NCBI RefSeq assembly: GCF_000443995.1
Contig: NZ_AUMC01000009.1
Span: 62,001-126,000 of the forward strand
Direction: 5' to 3'
Length of the DNA stretch: 64,000 bases
From: Bacteriovorax sp. BAL6_X
GTDB lineage: Bacteria; Bdellovibrionota; Bacteriovoracia; Bacteriovoracales; Bacteriovoracaceae
A program made the translations under genes and the position numbers. Under the pieces are notes generated by a model that ran no database searches, was not told the origin of the DNA, and was given only the letters and a program-made list of their open reading frames with translations. The number at the start of each line of letters is the position of its first letter. The stretch's first letter is position 1. Below, one piece after another: positions 7,901 through 15,791 of this stretch.

Positions 7901-7921
7901 CTAAATATTTTAAATATTTAG
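7901..7921. repeat. 21-base AT-rich palindrome between divergent genes
   Basis: Arms CTAAATATTT (7901-7910) and AAATATTTAG (7912-7921) are perfect inverted copies around one T. The site lies just before the rpoZ -35 element and 79 bases before the minus-strand gene start. It could be an operator for either side; a terminator is unlikely because the stem has almost no G or C. Confidence 0.5.
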
Positions 7922-7931
7922 GCCCTATCTC

Positions 7932-7960
7932 TAGACAAAAACAGCGCTTTGTCCTATAAA
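7932..7960 (+). promoter_or_regulatory. Candidate rpoZ promoter
   Basis: TAGACA (7932-7937), a 17-base spacer and TATAAA (7955-7960): five of six matches at both elements with ideal spacing. The expected start is near 7967, giving a leader of about 33 bases with CGGAG before the rpoZ ATG. Confidence 0.65.
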
Positions 7961-7999
7961 AATAACTTAAGTCACATTTAATTTTTCGGAGTGCACAAA

Positions 8000-8212
8000 A
8001 TGGCAAGAATTACGATTGAAGACTGTCTAGAAAAAGTTGAAAACCGCTATGAGTTAGTACACCTAGCTGCTAAACGCGTAAAGCAATTAAGAGATGGTGC
8101 AGACCAACTTGTTAAGAGTAAAAATAAAGATGTTGTTACAGCACTTAGAGAGATCGCAGCTGGTAAAGTTAAGCATGCTCCGGTAAGTGAGTACGATTCA
8201 GACGAGTTCTAA
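8000..8212 (+). CDS. rpoZ: RNA polymerase omega subunit
   Basis: 70 residues beginning [30 protein letters not shown], the standard omega start (MARVTVEDCL...NRFELVLVAAKRARQL). Omega binds the beta' subunit and helps RNA polymerase assembly. The ATG at 8000 is preferred over the in-frame GTG at 7991 because family members begin at MAR and CGGAG lies 8 bases upstream. It is a single-gene unit with its own promoter and terminator. No spoT or gmk adjoins it, unlike in many proteobacteria. Confidence 0.95.
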   Translation: MARITIEDCLEKVENRYELVHLAAKRVKQLRDGADQLVKSKNKDVVTALREIAAGKVKHAPVSEYDSDEF

Positions 8213-8250
8213 GTCGAATTTAATTTTAAAAAAACTATTTTGAATATAAG

Positions 8251-8276
8251 AAAGGCCCTAATAAGGGCCTTTTTTA
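8251..8276. terminator. Bidirectional terminator between rpoZ and lon
   Basis: Stem AAAGGCCCT (8251-8259) with AGGGCCTTT (8264-8272) and loop AATA, followed on the plus strand by a T run (8270-8275). On the minus strand the A-rich flank before the stem supplies a T-rich tail after it. It serves the convergent rpoZ and lon genes. Confidence 0.88.
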
Positions 8277-10760
8277 TTACTTAAATTTTGGTTTGAATTT
8301 TGGAAGCGCTATTTTTAAAACTTCATCAAAGTGCGCAACAGGATAGAACTTCATTCCCTTTCTATGTCTTTCAGGAACTTCCTTTAAATCCTTTTCATTA
8401 TCAATTGGTAACATGATATTCGTAATACCTGCTCTCTTTGCAGCTAATACTTTCTCTTTAATTCCACCAACAGGAAGAACCTTACCTGTTAAAGATAGCT
8501 CACCAGTCATGGCCAGGTTACTCTTAATTGTCACATTGTGAGCAAGCGAGTAAAGAGCAAGTGCCATTGTAATACCTGCAGATGGCCCATCTTTTGGAGT
8601 CGCACCAGCTGGAAGGTGAAGGTGAACTTCTCTTTCAGAAAGGAAGTCTTCCATATCATCTTCATTTTCATCTGAAGCCTTTCTCTTAGGCTTCATTTTG
8701 AAAAATTCTTCCATCTCATTTTGAAGAAGTTGCTTAACATAACTATATGCAAGATTAGCAGACTCATTCATTACATCACCTAACTGACCAGTTAGCTTGA
8801 AACCTTTGCCATTAAGAGAAAGTGTTTCGATATAAAGAATATCACCACCGTAACCAGTCCAAGCAAGCCCCGTAGTCATACCAGGACAAAGCTTTTTCAG
8901 TGCCTTCTCACTTTGATAGCGTGCAGTTCCTAAGATATCTTCAAGTTCTGTAGGTTTTGGATTAAATACCTTATGTCTCTTGGCCTTAACTTTTTCAAGC
9001 GCAGCACGACGACACATTTTAGCGATCATCTGCTCCATCACACGAACACCTGGCTCACGTGCATAATCTTCGATTAACTTCTTAAGAGTGGATTTTGTCA
9101 GGCTAATATCTTTCTTTTCTAATCCATGTTTTTTAATTTGTTTTGGAATTACCCATTTAGTCGCGATTGAAAGCTTTTCTTCCATCGTATAACCACTAAG
9201 TTCAATAATCTCCATACGATCTAAAAGAGGCTCAGGAATATCGCCAATGTAATTAGCTGTCGAGATGAAAAGAACTTTCGAAAGATCAAAAGGAACATCT
9301 AGGTAGTGATCGATAAAGTTATGGTTTTGCTCAGGATCTAAAACCTCTAGTAGCGCGGATGCTGGGTCGCCTTGGAAAGATTGTCCTAGCTTGTCGATTT
9401 CATCAAGCATGATGACAGGATTATTCACCTCAACACGCTTCATCGCTTGGATTAAGCGGCCAGGCATTGCTCCAACATATGTTCTTCTATGTCCTTTAAT
9501 CTCTGCCTCATCTCTCATACCACCAAGAGAAAAACGATAGAATTTACGACCTAAAGATTCCGCAATTGATTTCCCCATCGATGTTTTACCAACACCAGGA
9601 GGACCTGCTAAACAAAGAATTGTTCCATCAAATTGTGGCTTTAACTTACGAACGGCCAAGAACTCCATAATTCTTTCTTTTGCTTTTTCAAGGCCATAGT
9701 GTTCTTTTTCAAGAATCTTCTGCGCCTTATCCATATCAACATGATCTTCAGTTGATTTTGACCAAGGAAGATCGACAATCCAATTTAGGTATGTACGAGT
9801 AACATTGTACTCTGGAGAAGAATCAGGAATTACCTCAAGTCTTTCAATTTCTTCGTTTACAGATTTAAGAACATCTTCCGGTAGTTTTGCTTCAAGAATT
9901 CTTTCTTTAAGCTTACTGATATCACGGGCCTTGTCGTCTTCTTCTAGACCAAGCTCAGATTTAATTACCTTGAGCTGTTCACGTAGGAAGTATTCTCTCT
10001 GATACTTATTAACCTTATCGTTTACTTCATCAGAAATTTTCTTTTGAATATCAGCAACATCTTTTTCTCTTTTTAGATATACTAATAGCTTTCCAAAACG
10101 TTTCTTAACAACAAGGGTTTCTAGAAAATCTTGTGCTTCTGGAATATCTAGCGATAGTGCAAATGCAACCAAGTCAGCGAGCGCTCCAGGTGAAGAAGAG
10201 TTAATCATCGCAAGTTTCATTTCTTCGTTAAAGTAAGCATTTACTTCACTCAGTTTTTTAACCTGATTGATGATCGAACGAGTGTATGCATCAAGCTCTT
10301 CATCTTCTTCTAAGATATCGTCAAATACTTCGTACTTAGCTCTTAGTAGTGGAGATTGTTCGTAAATATTTGAAGCACGGTATCTTTTTATACCGTGAAC
10401 GAGAACATTAACTGAACCATCCGGTAACTTCAATCTTTTAACTACCTTACAAAGAACACCTACTTTATAAATATCCTTTGAAGTTATTTCCCTAGAGTCT
10501 AGGTCTTCTTGAATAGAAGGATCAATTTCTCCTTCTTCATTTTTAAGATCATTCTTAACAAGGTTAAGAGCAAGATAACCACTTTTAATTAGATACTCAT
10601 CTAATTCAGCAGTGAACTTATCTTCAGTTAAAATAATTGGCGCAATCATTCCCGGAAAAATCGGGCTATTCATAATAGGTATGATTACAACATCTTCAGG
10701 AAATTTTTCATCTCCTTGAGAGTCTTTAATTTGCACGTTGTACTCTTCGTATTCATTCAT
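8277..10760 (-). CDS. lon: ATP-dependent protease Lon
   Basis: 827 residues, usual Lon length. The N-terminal substrate-binding LAN domain starts at VVIIPIMNSPIFPGMIAPI. It is followed by coiled coil, the AAA+ module (Walker A GPPGVGKTS, Walker B VIMLDEIDKL) and the protease domain with catalytic Ser727 in PKDGPSAG and Lys770 in GGIKEKVLAAKRAG. It degrades misfolded and regulatory proteins in the cytoplasm. An acidic insert (ASDENEDDMEDF) lies between ATPase and protease parts. Only 12 bases separate its start from the upstream AMIN-like gene, so the two are probably one transcript. Confidence 0.97.
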   Translation of the reverse strand: MNEYEEYNVQIKDSQGDEKFPEDVVIIPIMNSPIFPGMIAPIILTEDKFTAELDEYLIKSGYLALNLVKNDLKNEEGEIDPSIQEDLDSREITSKDIYKVGVLCKVVKRLKLPDGSVNVLVHGIKRYRASNIYEQSPLLRAKYEVFDDILEEDEELDAYTRSIINQVKKLSEVNAYFNEEMKLAMINSSSPGALADLVAFALSLDIPEAQDFLETLVVKKRFGKLLVYLKREKDVADIQKKISDEVNDKVNKYQREYFLREQLKVIKSELGLEEDDKARDISKLKERILEAKLPEDVLKSVNEEIERLEVIPDSSPEYNVTRTYLNWIVDLPWSKSTEDHVDMDKAQKILEKEHYGLEKAKERIMEFLAVRKLKPQFDGTILCLAGPPGVGKTSMGKSIAESLGRKFYRFSLGGMRDEAEIKGHRRTYVGAMPGRLIQAMKRVEVNNPVIMLDEIDKLGQSFQGDPASALLEVLDPEQNHNFIDHYLDVPFDLSKVLFISTANYIGDIPEPLLDRMEIIELSGYTMEEKLSIATKWVIPKQIKKHGLEKKDISLTKSTLKKLIEDYAREPGVRVMEQMIAKMCRRAALEKVKAKRHKVFNPKPTELEDILGTARYQSEKALKKLCPGMTTGLAWTGYGGDILYIETLSLNGKGFKLTGQLGDVMNESANLAYSYVKQLLQNEMEEFFKMKPKRKASDENEDDMEDFLSEREVHLHLPAGATPKDGPSAGITMALALYSLAHNVTIKSNLAMTGELSLTGKVLPVGGIKEKVLAAKRAGITNIMLPIDNEKDLKEVPERHRKGMKFYPVAHFDEVLKIALPKFKPKFK

Positions 10761-10772
10761 AATAAGTCACAC

Positions 10773-11255
10773 CTACTTTTTAATATCGATTACTAATCGA
10801 CCTGGATTTTTTAAAGTAAAAACATCAATTGAATGTTTTCCATCAATGACAAGTTCTGCAGAAAGTGTATCGTCTCCAACTGGATAAAAATCTACTTTCT
10901 TCACAAGTTTAGAAGTTCCAAAAGAACCAACTTTTTTATTAAGCTTTGTTTTAAAGAAATCTACATAGATCTTATTCTCTTTTTCCGACTTATAACCATA
11001 GACTCTTGGAGCCTCACTTGTTTCAAAGTCAAAGACAAGTCTTTCAAAACCTCTTGAGCTACCATTTCCATGACGAATTGATTTCAATACAGAAGTAGCA
11101 TTACTATTTGTCGAGTGAAAGATTCCTTTATTGAAAAAGATTGACCTTTTTTTATCCGGAATTTTACGAATTCTTTCGTTTAATAAATCTTGTGAATAGG
11201 CCTGGTGGCCCAGTGAAAAAACTGTGAATAACAAAAGTACTTTTAATAGATTCAT
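10773..11255 (-). CDS. Secreted AMIN-like domain protein
   Basis: 160 residues with a signal peptide (cut likely after AYS). The second half has the AMIN signature pattern: GFERLVFDFE, NKIYVDFFKT, and a final NPGRLVIDIKK. AMIN domains bring periplasmic proteins to peptidoglycan or secretins, and the same domain opens PilQ in this window. No enzymatic domain follows, so it may be an adaptor. GGAAGG lies before the ATG at 11255. It is directly upstream of lon, which is likely co-transcribed. Confidence 0.72.
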   Translation of the reverse strand: MNLLKVLLLFTVFSLGHQAYSQDLLNERIRKIPDKKRSIFFNKGIFHSTNSNATSVLKSIRHGNGSSRGFERLVFDFETSEAPRVYGYKSEKENKIYVDFFKTKLNKKVGSFGTSKLVKKVDFYPVGDDTLSAELVIDGKHSIDVFTLKNPGRLVIDIKK

Positions 11256-11328
11256 ATTTACCTTCCATGGGATAATTAGTTAAATTTTACTAAATTGCGC
11301 GTTAAAAATGAATAGTAAATTTGGATAA

Positions 11329-12009
11329 TTAGGCTTTTGATTTTCTTAACTGTGCCGCACCAAGTAATCCAAACAAAAGAGCTAACCAATAGATGTGAAT
11401 TTTATATTCACTAGATTCTTTAGAATTATCGACTGATGCAATTTTTCTACCTACGGACTTCTTATGAAAAATATCTTTATCTGTTCCAATTCCTTTCAAC
11501 CCTTCACCATAGATACTACTTATCCATAGATTAAATGTGCTAAATGAATTGGCACCAAATTTAGGATTATCTGGAAATGCTTGTGAAATGACGGCATCTT
11601 CACCATTGCGACCAATAACATTATAAACACCAAGACGTTCATTTAACGGATAAAAATCATACTCACCTTTTCTCAAAAGAACGATATAGCGGCGTCCAAC
11701 AACGAATCTCGGTTTTAGCTTATTAGGATAATCAATCCCCTGCCAAGTTCCGCCACTATAGACGAAGCTAAAGGAGTTCTTATTCAAAAGTTGTCGAGAG
11801 CCTAAGCCTACTGATTTCTCTAAATTAAATGAAACATTAGTTACAACTGATCCATCACTTAACTTCTTAGGAAAACTACCTTGATAGGTTCCCATAATAA
11901 TAGCATTGGACTCAGAGAGCTGTTTACTCAATGGGATTTGAAATAACTCTTGTGCTGAACTAGTTATAGAAATAAATATAAGAATAGAGCACAATAAGAA
12001 CCTTAACAT
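11329..12009 (-). CDS. Exported protein with C-terminal membrane anchor
   Basis: 226 residues. Residues 1-19 are a signal peptide ending SSAQ. The mature part is beta-rich (NAIIMGTYQGSFPKKL...VVTNVSFNLEKSVG, then VGRRYIVLLRKGEYDFYPLNERLGVYNVI). The C-terminus is a membrane helix (about 205-220, IYWLALLFGLLGAAQ) followed by RKSKA, a sorting-like 'helix plus basic tail' end. The MGTYQG/VGRRYIVLL layout recalls small proteins predicted to sense or bind at the envelope, but I cannot name a family. It sits 39 bases after the UvrA-like gene start side of the operon, on the same strand. Confidence 0.6.
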   Translation of the reverse strand: MLRFLLCSILIFISITSSAQELFQIPLSKQLSESNAIIMGTYQGSFPKKLSDGSVVTNVSFNLEKSVGLGSRQLLNKNSFSFVYSGGTWQGIDYPNKLKPRFVVGRRYIVLLRKGEYDFYPLNERLGVYNVIGRNGEDAVISQAFPDNPKFGANSFSTFNLWISSIYGEGLKGIGTDKDIFHKKSVGRKIASVDNSKESSEYKIHIYWLALLFGLLGAAQLRKSKA

Positions 12010-12048
12010 ACGATTCTTATCGGATATTACATCTAATACTTTAGCCTT

Positions 12049-14598
12049 TTAATCAAGTTCTATCGTATTGAAATTACTAAAAACCTCATGGTTATCGAGA
12101 AGAACTAGCGTATTACCTTGGCCAGTTAATCCCTCAAGCAATTCACAAATGGAAGACAGTTCGTTAATTGATAAACCATAGGAGATGTTTGTTAGCACAA
12201 TAATCGAGTTCTTTACCTTCTTATCAATCGCCTTTAGAAGTTTTACCCGAAGCCTCTCTCCACCAGAAAGCGAAGGAATTGTTCGGTCGAGAGTTAAGTA
12301 GTCAAGGTTTAGAAGTTTTAAATATTCAATCGTTCTTTTGATTTTAGGTGTTGTAGGAAGTGTTTCAAATAAAGTTGATACTGGTGTCTTACAAGCATCA
12401 ATAATAGTGTACCTTCCATCGGTTATAGAAGCGTAGAATTTCTTCAACCCCGTTCCACCGCATTCATCACAATCGAAAGTAACGTCTTCTAAAAATTGCA
12501 TATCAATTTCTTGAATCCCCTTTCCCTCGCAAACTACACATTGACCAAGTTTGCTGTTTTTAGAAAAGTGTCCTTTTTCTAGGCCAAGAGATTTAGAAAC
12601 AGGAAGCTTTGAAAAATAATTTCTTACGTGGCCACTCAAGTCTAGGGCCGTTCCAACAGTTGAACGACTAGTCGATTTTTCAATTCTTGTTTCATAAATA
12701 AAGATATTCTCAATACCATCAGGATAATTTAAATCATCGATTTCATAAGTAGTTTCAAAATCATACTTTTCATTGAAGATATCTTCATTCAACTCATTAA
12801 ACAAAGCATTGATAACAAGCCTCTTATCAAAGGAATCTATCTTAGTTTTTACTTGATTAATTGTTCCAACTTGAAATTTAATTTCATTATATCTAAATCC
12901 TTCAAACTCTATATTTTTAAAAATAATTTCTTCGTCTGATATTTTCTTTTTTGATAATTGTTTTTGGACTTTTTCAATTTTTGGTAATTTATGTGCAACA
13001 ACTTCACCACCAAGATGACCTGCACCTGGTCCAATTACAATATTGTGGTCACTTCCTTGTTGCAGAACTCTACTATGTTCAACCATCACAACTGTATTAT
13101 TTATTGAAAGTTTTTTTAAAAATTTTAATAGTACTTTTTGTTCATCCGAGTTCATCCCAAGGCTTGGCTCATCAAGAACAAATAAAGAACCACTTCCTTG
13201 AAAGCTTAAATAACGTACTAATAGAGATTTTTGATACTCACTCGTCTCTAGTGACTTAAGTTTTGTCATTAGAGGAAATTGACCTAAGCCTAATTCGATT
13301 GCAATTTCTAATTTACTTAAGATTTTTTTTACGATTGTATCACTCTTGTCTACAAATAGGTTCTCATATAATTCTTCAAGAGTTAGAGATAAACAATCTC
13401 CATATGAGATTATATTCTGTAGTTTTCCACAATGAAGTAGAGCACTAGGAGAAACTCTTCTACCGTCACAAATATGACAACATTTTTCACTTTGTAGTGA
13501 CCTTAGAAAAATTCTCGCAGAACGCTTATATCGCTTCTCTTCAAGTCCATAGAGAAAGTTTAAAACACCATAAAAGCGTCCACTTCCTCTCATAAGAATT
13601 TCTTCAATTTCGTCTTTAACATCACAAAAACGACTATCTGGAGAGACTCCTACTTTCTTAATTTCGGCAATAAAGTGCTTATAATGCTCACTATATTTTG
13701 CATACTCTAAGAAAGTAATGGCCCCATCAGAGATTTTTTTCTTAGGAAATTTTACAATTTTATTAATATCATAACTAAGTGTCGATCCATATCCCTTACA
13801 TTCAGAACACGCTCCAACTCCATTGTAAGGAAGAAGATCGCTAATTTGTCTCGCACTACGAACTTCTTCTTTTGAACACTTAGGACAAAAGGCCGTCGTA
13901 TTTAAGTTGAAGTGTTTAAGTTCGTCTTGACCAGCAAGATAAACACTTAACTGGGCAACAGAATTATTCTTTATTAACTCCATCCATTTTTTTCTAAATT
14001 GGCCAATACTCTTAGGCTTTATTCGAAAGATCTCCCATTGGGAATCATCTTTATCAAAATCACGTATTGTTGTTGTTTTTGAATCAAAACTTCTAGCAGG
14101 CATCCCACTTATGTTCTCGAGATAATGATCCTTACCAATTAGCACATGAATAACTTTACAATTATCAGTTAGAGTATCAGATATCTCCGTTTCAACTTGT
14201 GAAAGTCCATCAACAAATTTATTTCCATGTATTAAGCACTTTGTTGAGTACGGCTCAAAAAATAACTGCGCTAACTCGTAGCTTATCTCAAGTTGGTCGG
14301 CCATATTTAGGCGTGATCCAACGATTGGATTATTTTGCGCTAAACTCCAAACAGGTAAAACAGGAGAAATACTATCAACCTCAGCACTTGTTGGAACTCT
14401 TTCAAAGAAGTTCATTGAAGAAGGAAGCGAATTTAAAAATCTTCTCTTGGACTCATTTGCCAATGTATTAAAAACTAGTGAAGACTTTCCTGATCCAGAT
14501 ACACCAGAAACACAAGAGATCTTATTAATTGGAAATTCAACATCAATATTTTTTAGATTATTAGTTCTTACGCCTTTAAGCTGAATGGATTTTGCCAT
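12049..14598 (-). CDS. UvrA-like ABC ATPase with one intact composite ATP site
   Basis: 849 residues, shorter than UvrA (about 940). NBD1 keeps Walker A (GVSGSGKSS, 32-40) and Walker B (LFVLDEPS, 472-479) with its H-loop (VEHS), but its ABC signature is LETSE (450-454) instead of LSGGE. NBD2 keeps the signature LSGGE (777-781) but has lost Walker A (around 578-592) and Walker B (VLTN at 801-804, Asp and Glu gone). Zinc cysteines remain at 238/241, 264/267 and 687/690/710/713. So NBD1 Walker motifs plus NBD2 signature could form one working site while the other is dead. It is probably not the housekeeping UvrA, which should exist elsewhere. Its role in DNA repair is inferred. Confidence 0.88.
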   Translation of the reverse strand: MAKSIQLKGVRTNNLKNIDVEFPINKISCVSGVSGSGKSSLVFNTLANESKRRFLNSLPSSMNFFERVPTSAEVDSISPVLPVWSLAQNNPIVGSRLNMADQLEISYELAQLFFEPYSTKCLIHGNKFVDGLSQVETEISDTLTDNCKVIHVLIGKDHYLENISGMPARSFDSKTTTIRDFDKDDSQWEIFRIKPKSIGQFRKKWMELIKNNSVAQLSVYLAGQDELKHFNLNTTAFCPKCSKEEVRSARQISDLLPYNGVGACSECKGYGSTLSYDINKIVKFPKKKISDGAITFLEYAKYSEHYKHFIAEIKKVGVSPDSRFCDVKDEIEEILMRGSGRFYGVLNFLYGLEEKRYKRSARIFLRSLQSEKCCHICDGRRVSPSALLHCGKLQNIISYGDCLSLTLEELYENLFVDKSDTIVKKILSKLEIAIELGLGQFPLMTKLKSLETSEYQKSLLVRYLSFQGSGSLFVLDEPSLGMNSDEQKVLLKFLKKLSINNTVVMVEHSRVLQQGSDHNIVIGPGAGHLGGEVVAHKLPKIEKVQKQLSKKKISDEEIIFKNIEFEGFRYNEIKFQVGTINQVKTKIDSFDKRLVINALFNELNEDIFNEKYDFETTYEIDDLNYPDGIENIFIYETRIEKSTSRSTVGTALDLSGHVRNYFSKLPVSKSLGLEKGHFSKNSKLGQCVVCEGKGIQEIDMQFLEDVTFDCDECGGTGLKKFYASITDGRYTIIDACKTPVSTLFETLPTTPKIKRTIEYLKLLNLDYLTLDRTIPSLSGGERLRVKLLKAIDKKVKNSIIVLTNISYGLSINELSSICELLEGLTGQGNTLVLLDNHEVFSNFNTIELD

Positions 14599-14634
14599 AA
14601 GAGTTTATAGCATAGATGAAAAGTTTTTGATAGG

Positions 14635-14667
14635 CCCATGAATAAACAAGGCCCACAATTGTGGGCC
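14635..14667 (-). terminator. Terminator after rpsI
   Basis: A perfect 18-base palindrome with 9-base arms, GGCCCACAA and TTGTGGGCC (14650-14667), followed on the minus strand by CTTGTTTATTC. It lies 34 bases after the rpsI stop and ends the rplM-rpsI unit. Confidence 0.75.
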
Positions 14668-14700
14668 CCGCATATATTCGAAAATATTGTAAGATAAATC

Positions 14701-15102
14701 TTAACGCTTCGAGAATTGGTACTTTGCTCTTGCACCTTTCTGACCAGCTTTTTGTCTTTCAACTTTTCTTGGATCTCTTGTAAGGAATCCAGCTGATTTA
14801 AGCTCGCCTCTAAGAGCTGCATCGATCTTAAGAATTGCTCTTGCAATACCAAGACGAGTAGCACCCGCTTGACCAGTAGTTCCACCACCAGTAACGTTGA
14901 TCTTTAGATCATATTTATCTGCAAGTTTAAGTAGGTTTAGAGGTTGGTTAACAACGTATCTATCTGTACCTTTTGTGAAGTACTCTTTGATATCTCTATT
15001 ATTAACAACAACTTTACCAGTTCCTGCAGCCATATAAACTCTAGCAACTGAAGATTTTCTTCTACCAACTGCCTGTGAATCCCAAGTTTTTCCTTTAGCC
15101 AT
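14701..15102 (-). CDS. rpsI: 30S ribosomal protein S9
   Basis: 133 residues. It has the S9 pattern [12 protein letters not shown] near 13-24, the [22 protein letters not shown] core near 70-90, and the terminal basic tail ending KYQFSKR that reaches the ribosomal P site. It follows rplM by 15 bases, the universal rplM-rpsI order, with a ribosome site in the gap (GAGG). Confidence 0.97.
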   Translation of the reverse strand: MAKGKTWDSQAVGRRKSSVARVYMAAGTGKVVVNNRDIKEYFTKGTDRYVVNQPLNLLKLADKYDLKINVTGGGTTGQAGATRLGIARAILKIDAALRGELKSAGFLTRDPRKVERQKAGQKGARAKYQFSKR

Positions 15103-15117
15103 AATAATAACCTCTTA

Positions 15118-15555
15118 CTAGAATTTGTATTCTACTGGGTTTTGAGCGCTATGAGCATGCTCAGATCCAGCAAAAACCTTAAGTTTTGTTAGTTGTTTTC
15201 TACCTAGAGAATTCTTAGGAAGCATACCCTTTACAGCGTTCATAAGAATCGCTTCTGGCTTTCTTTCTAATTGTTCTTTAGCAGTTCTTTCTTTAAGTCC
15301 ACCAGCATACCCTGTGTGTCTGTAGTAAACTTTATCGTTCCACTTATTCCCAGTAAATCTAACTTTTTCTGCGTTAATAACAACAACAAAATCACCAGAA
15401 TCTGTATGAGGAGTGTACTTTGGTGAGTTCTTTCCTCTTAATACATTAGCGATTTCAGTTGCTAAACGTCCAACTACCATATCAGTAGCATCAATTAAGT
15501 GCCATTTTTTGTCAGCGTCTGCTGGCTTCAACACAAATGATTTCTCAGTGTACAT
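15118..15555 (-). CDS. rplM: 50S ribosomal protein L13
   Basis: 145 residues, standard length. Motifs: [34 protein letters not shown] near the start, [12 protein letters not shown], and [30 protein letters not shown] near the end. It is the first gene of the rplM-rpsI operon. The 236-base region upstream (15556-15791) separates it from tamA and must hold its promoter; I see only a weak GGGCC/GGTCC inverted repeat there and no clear protein. Confidence 0.97.
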   Translation of the reverse strand: MYTEKSFVLKPADADKKWHLIDATDMVVGRLATEIANVLRGKNSPKYTPHTDSGDFVVVINAEKVRFTGNKWNDKVYYRHTGYAGGLKERTAKEQLERKPEAILMNAVKGMLPKNSLGRKQLTKLKVFAGSEHAHSAQNPVEYKF

Positions 15556-15791
15556 AGTAACCTTCCACTTTAATAATGTTAAAAATCAATAAAACGTAAA
15601 CGCATCATCAGAATAAAATGACTTGTTTACAACACTTAAGGACCTAAAGGCCCATAATTCCGTTGTTTGTGGGGTAACGGGTTTCGGCAGATATTAAACA
15701 ATTTATGCCAATAAAACAATGGGAAATTGTTATTTTTTTGGCCATGCGTAATATTTTCTTCGATCTTAAATATCTGAAATTACGAAAAATT

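Noticed and set aside
12951-14471. Plus-strand frames opposite the UvrA-like gene
   Set aside because: Shadows of the coding strand with no ribosome sites or recognisable residues.
14568-14888. Extra minus-strand frame over the rpsI end
   Set aside because: Another frame of rpsI that also crosses its terminator.
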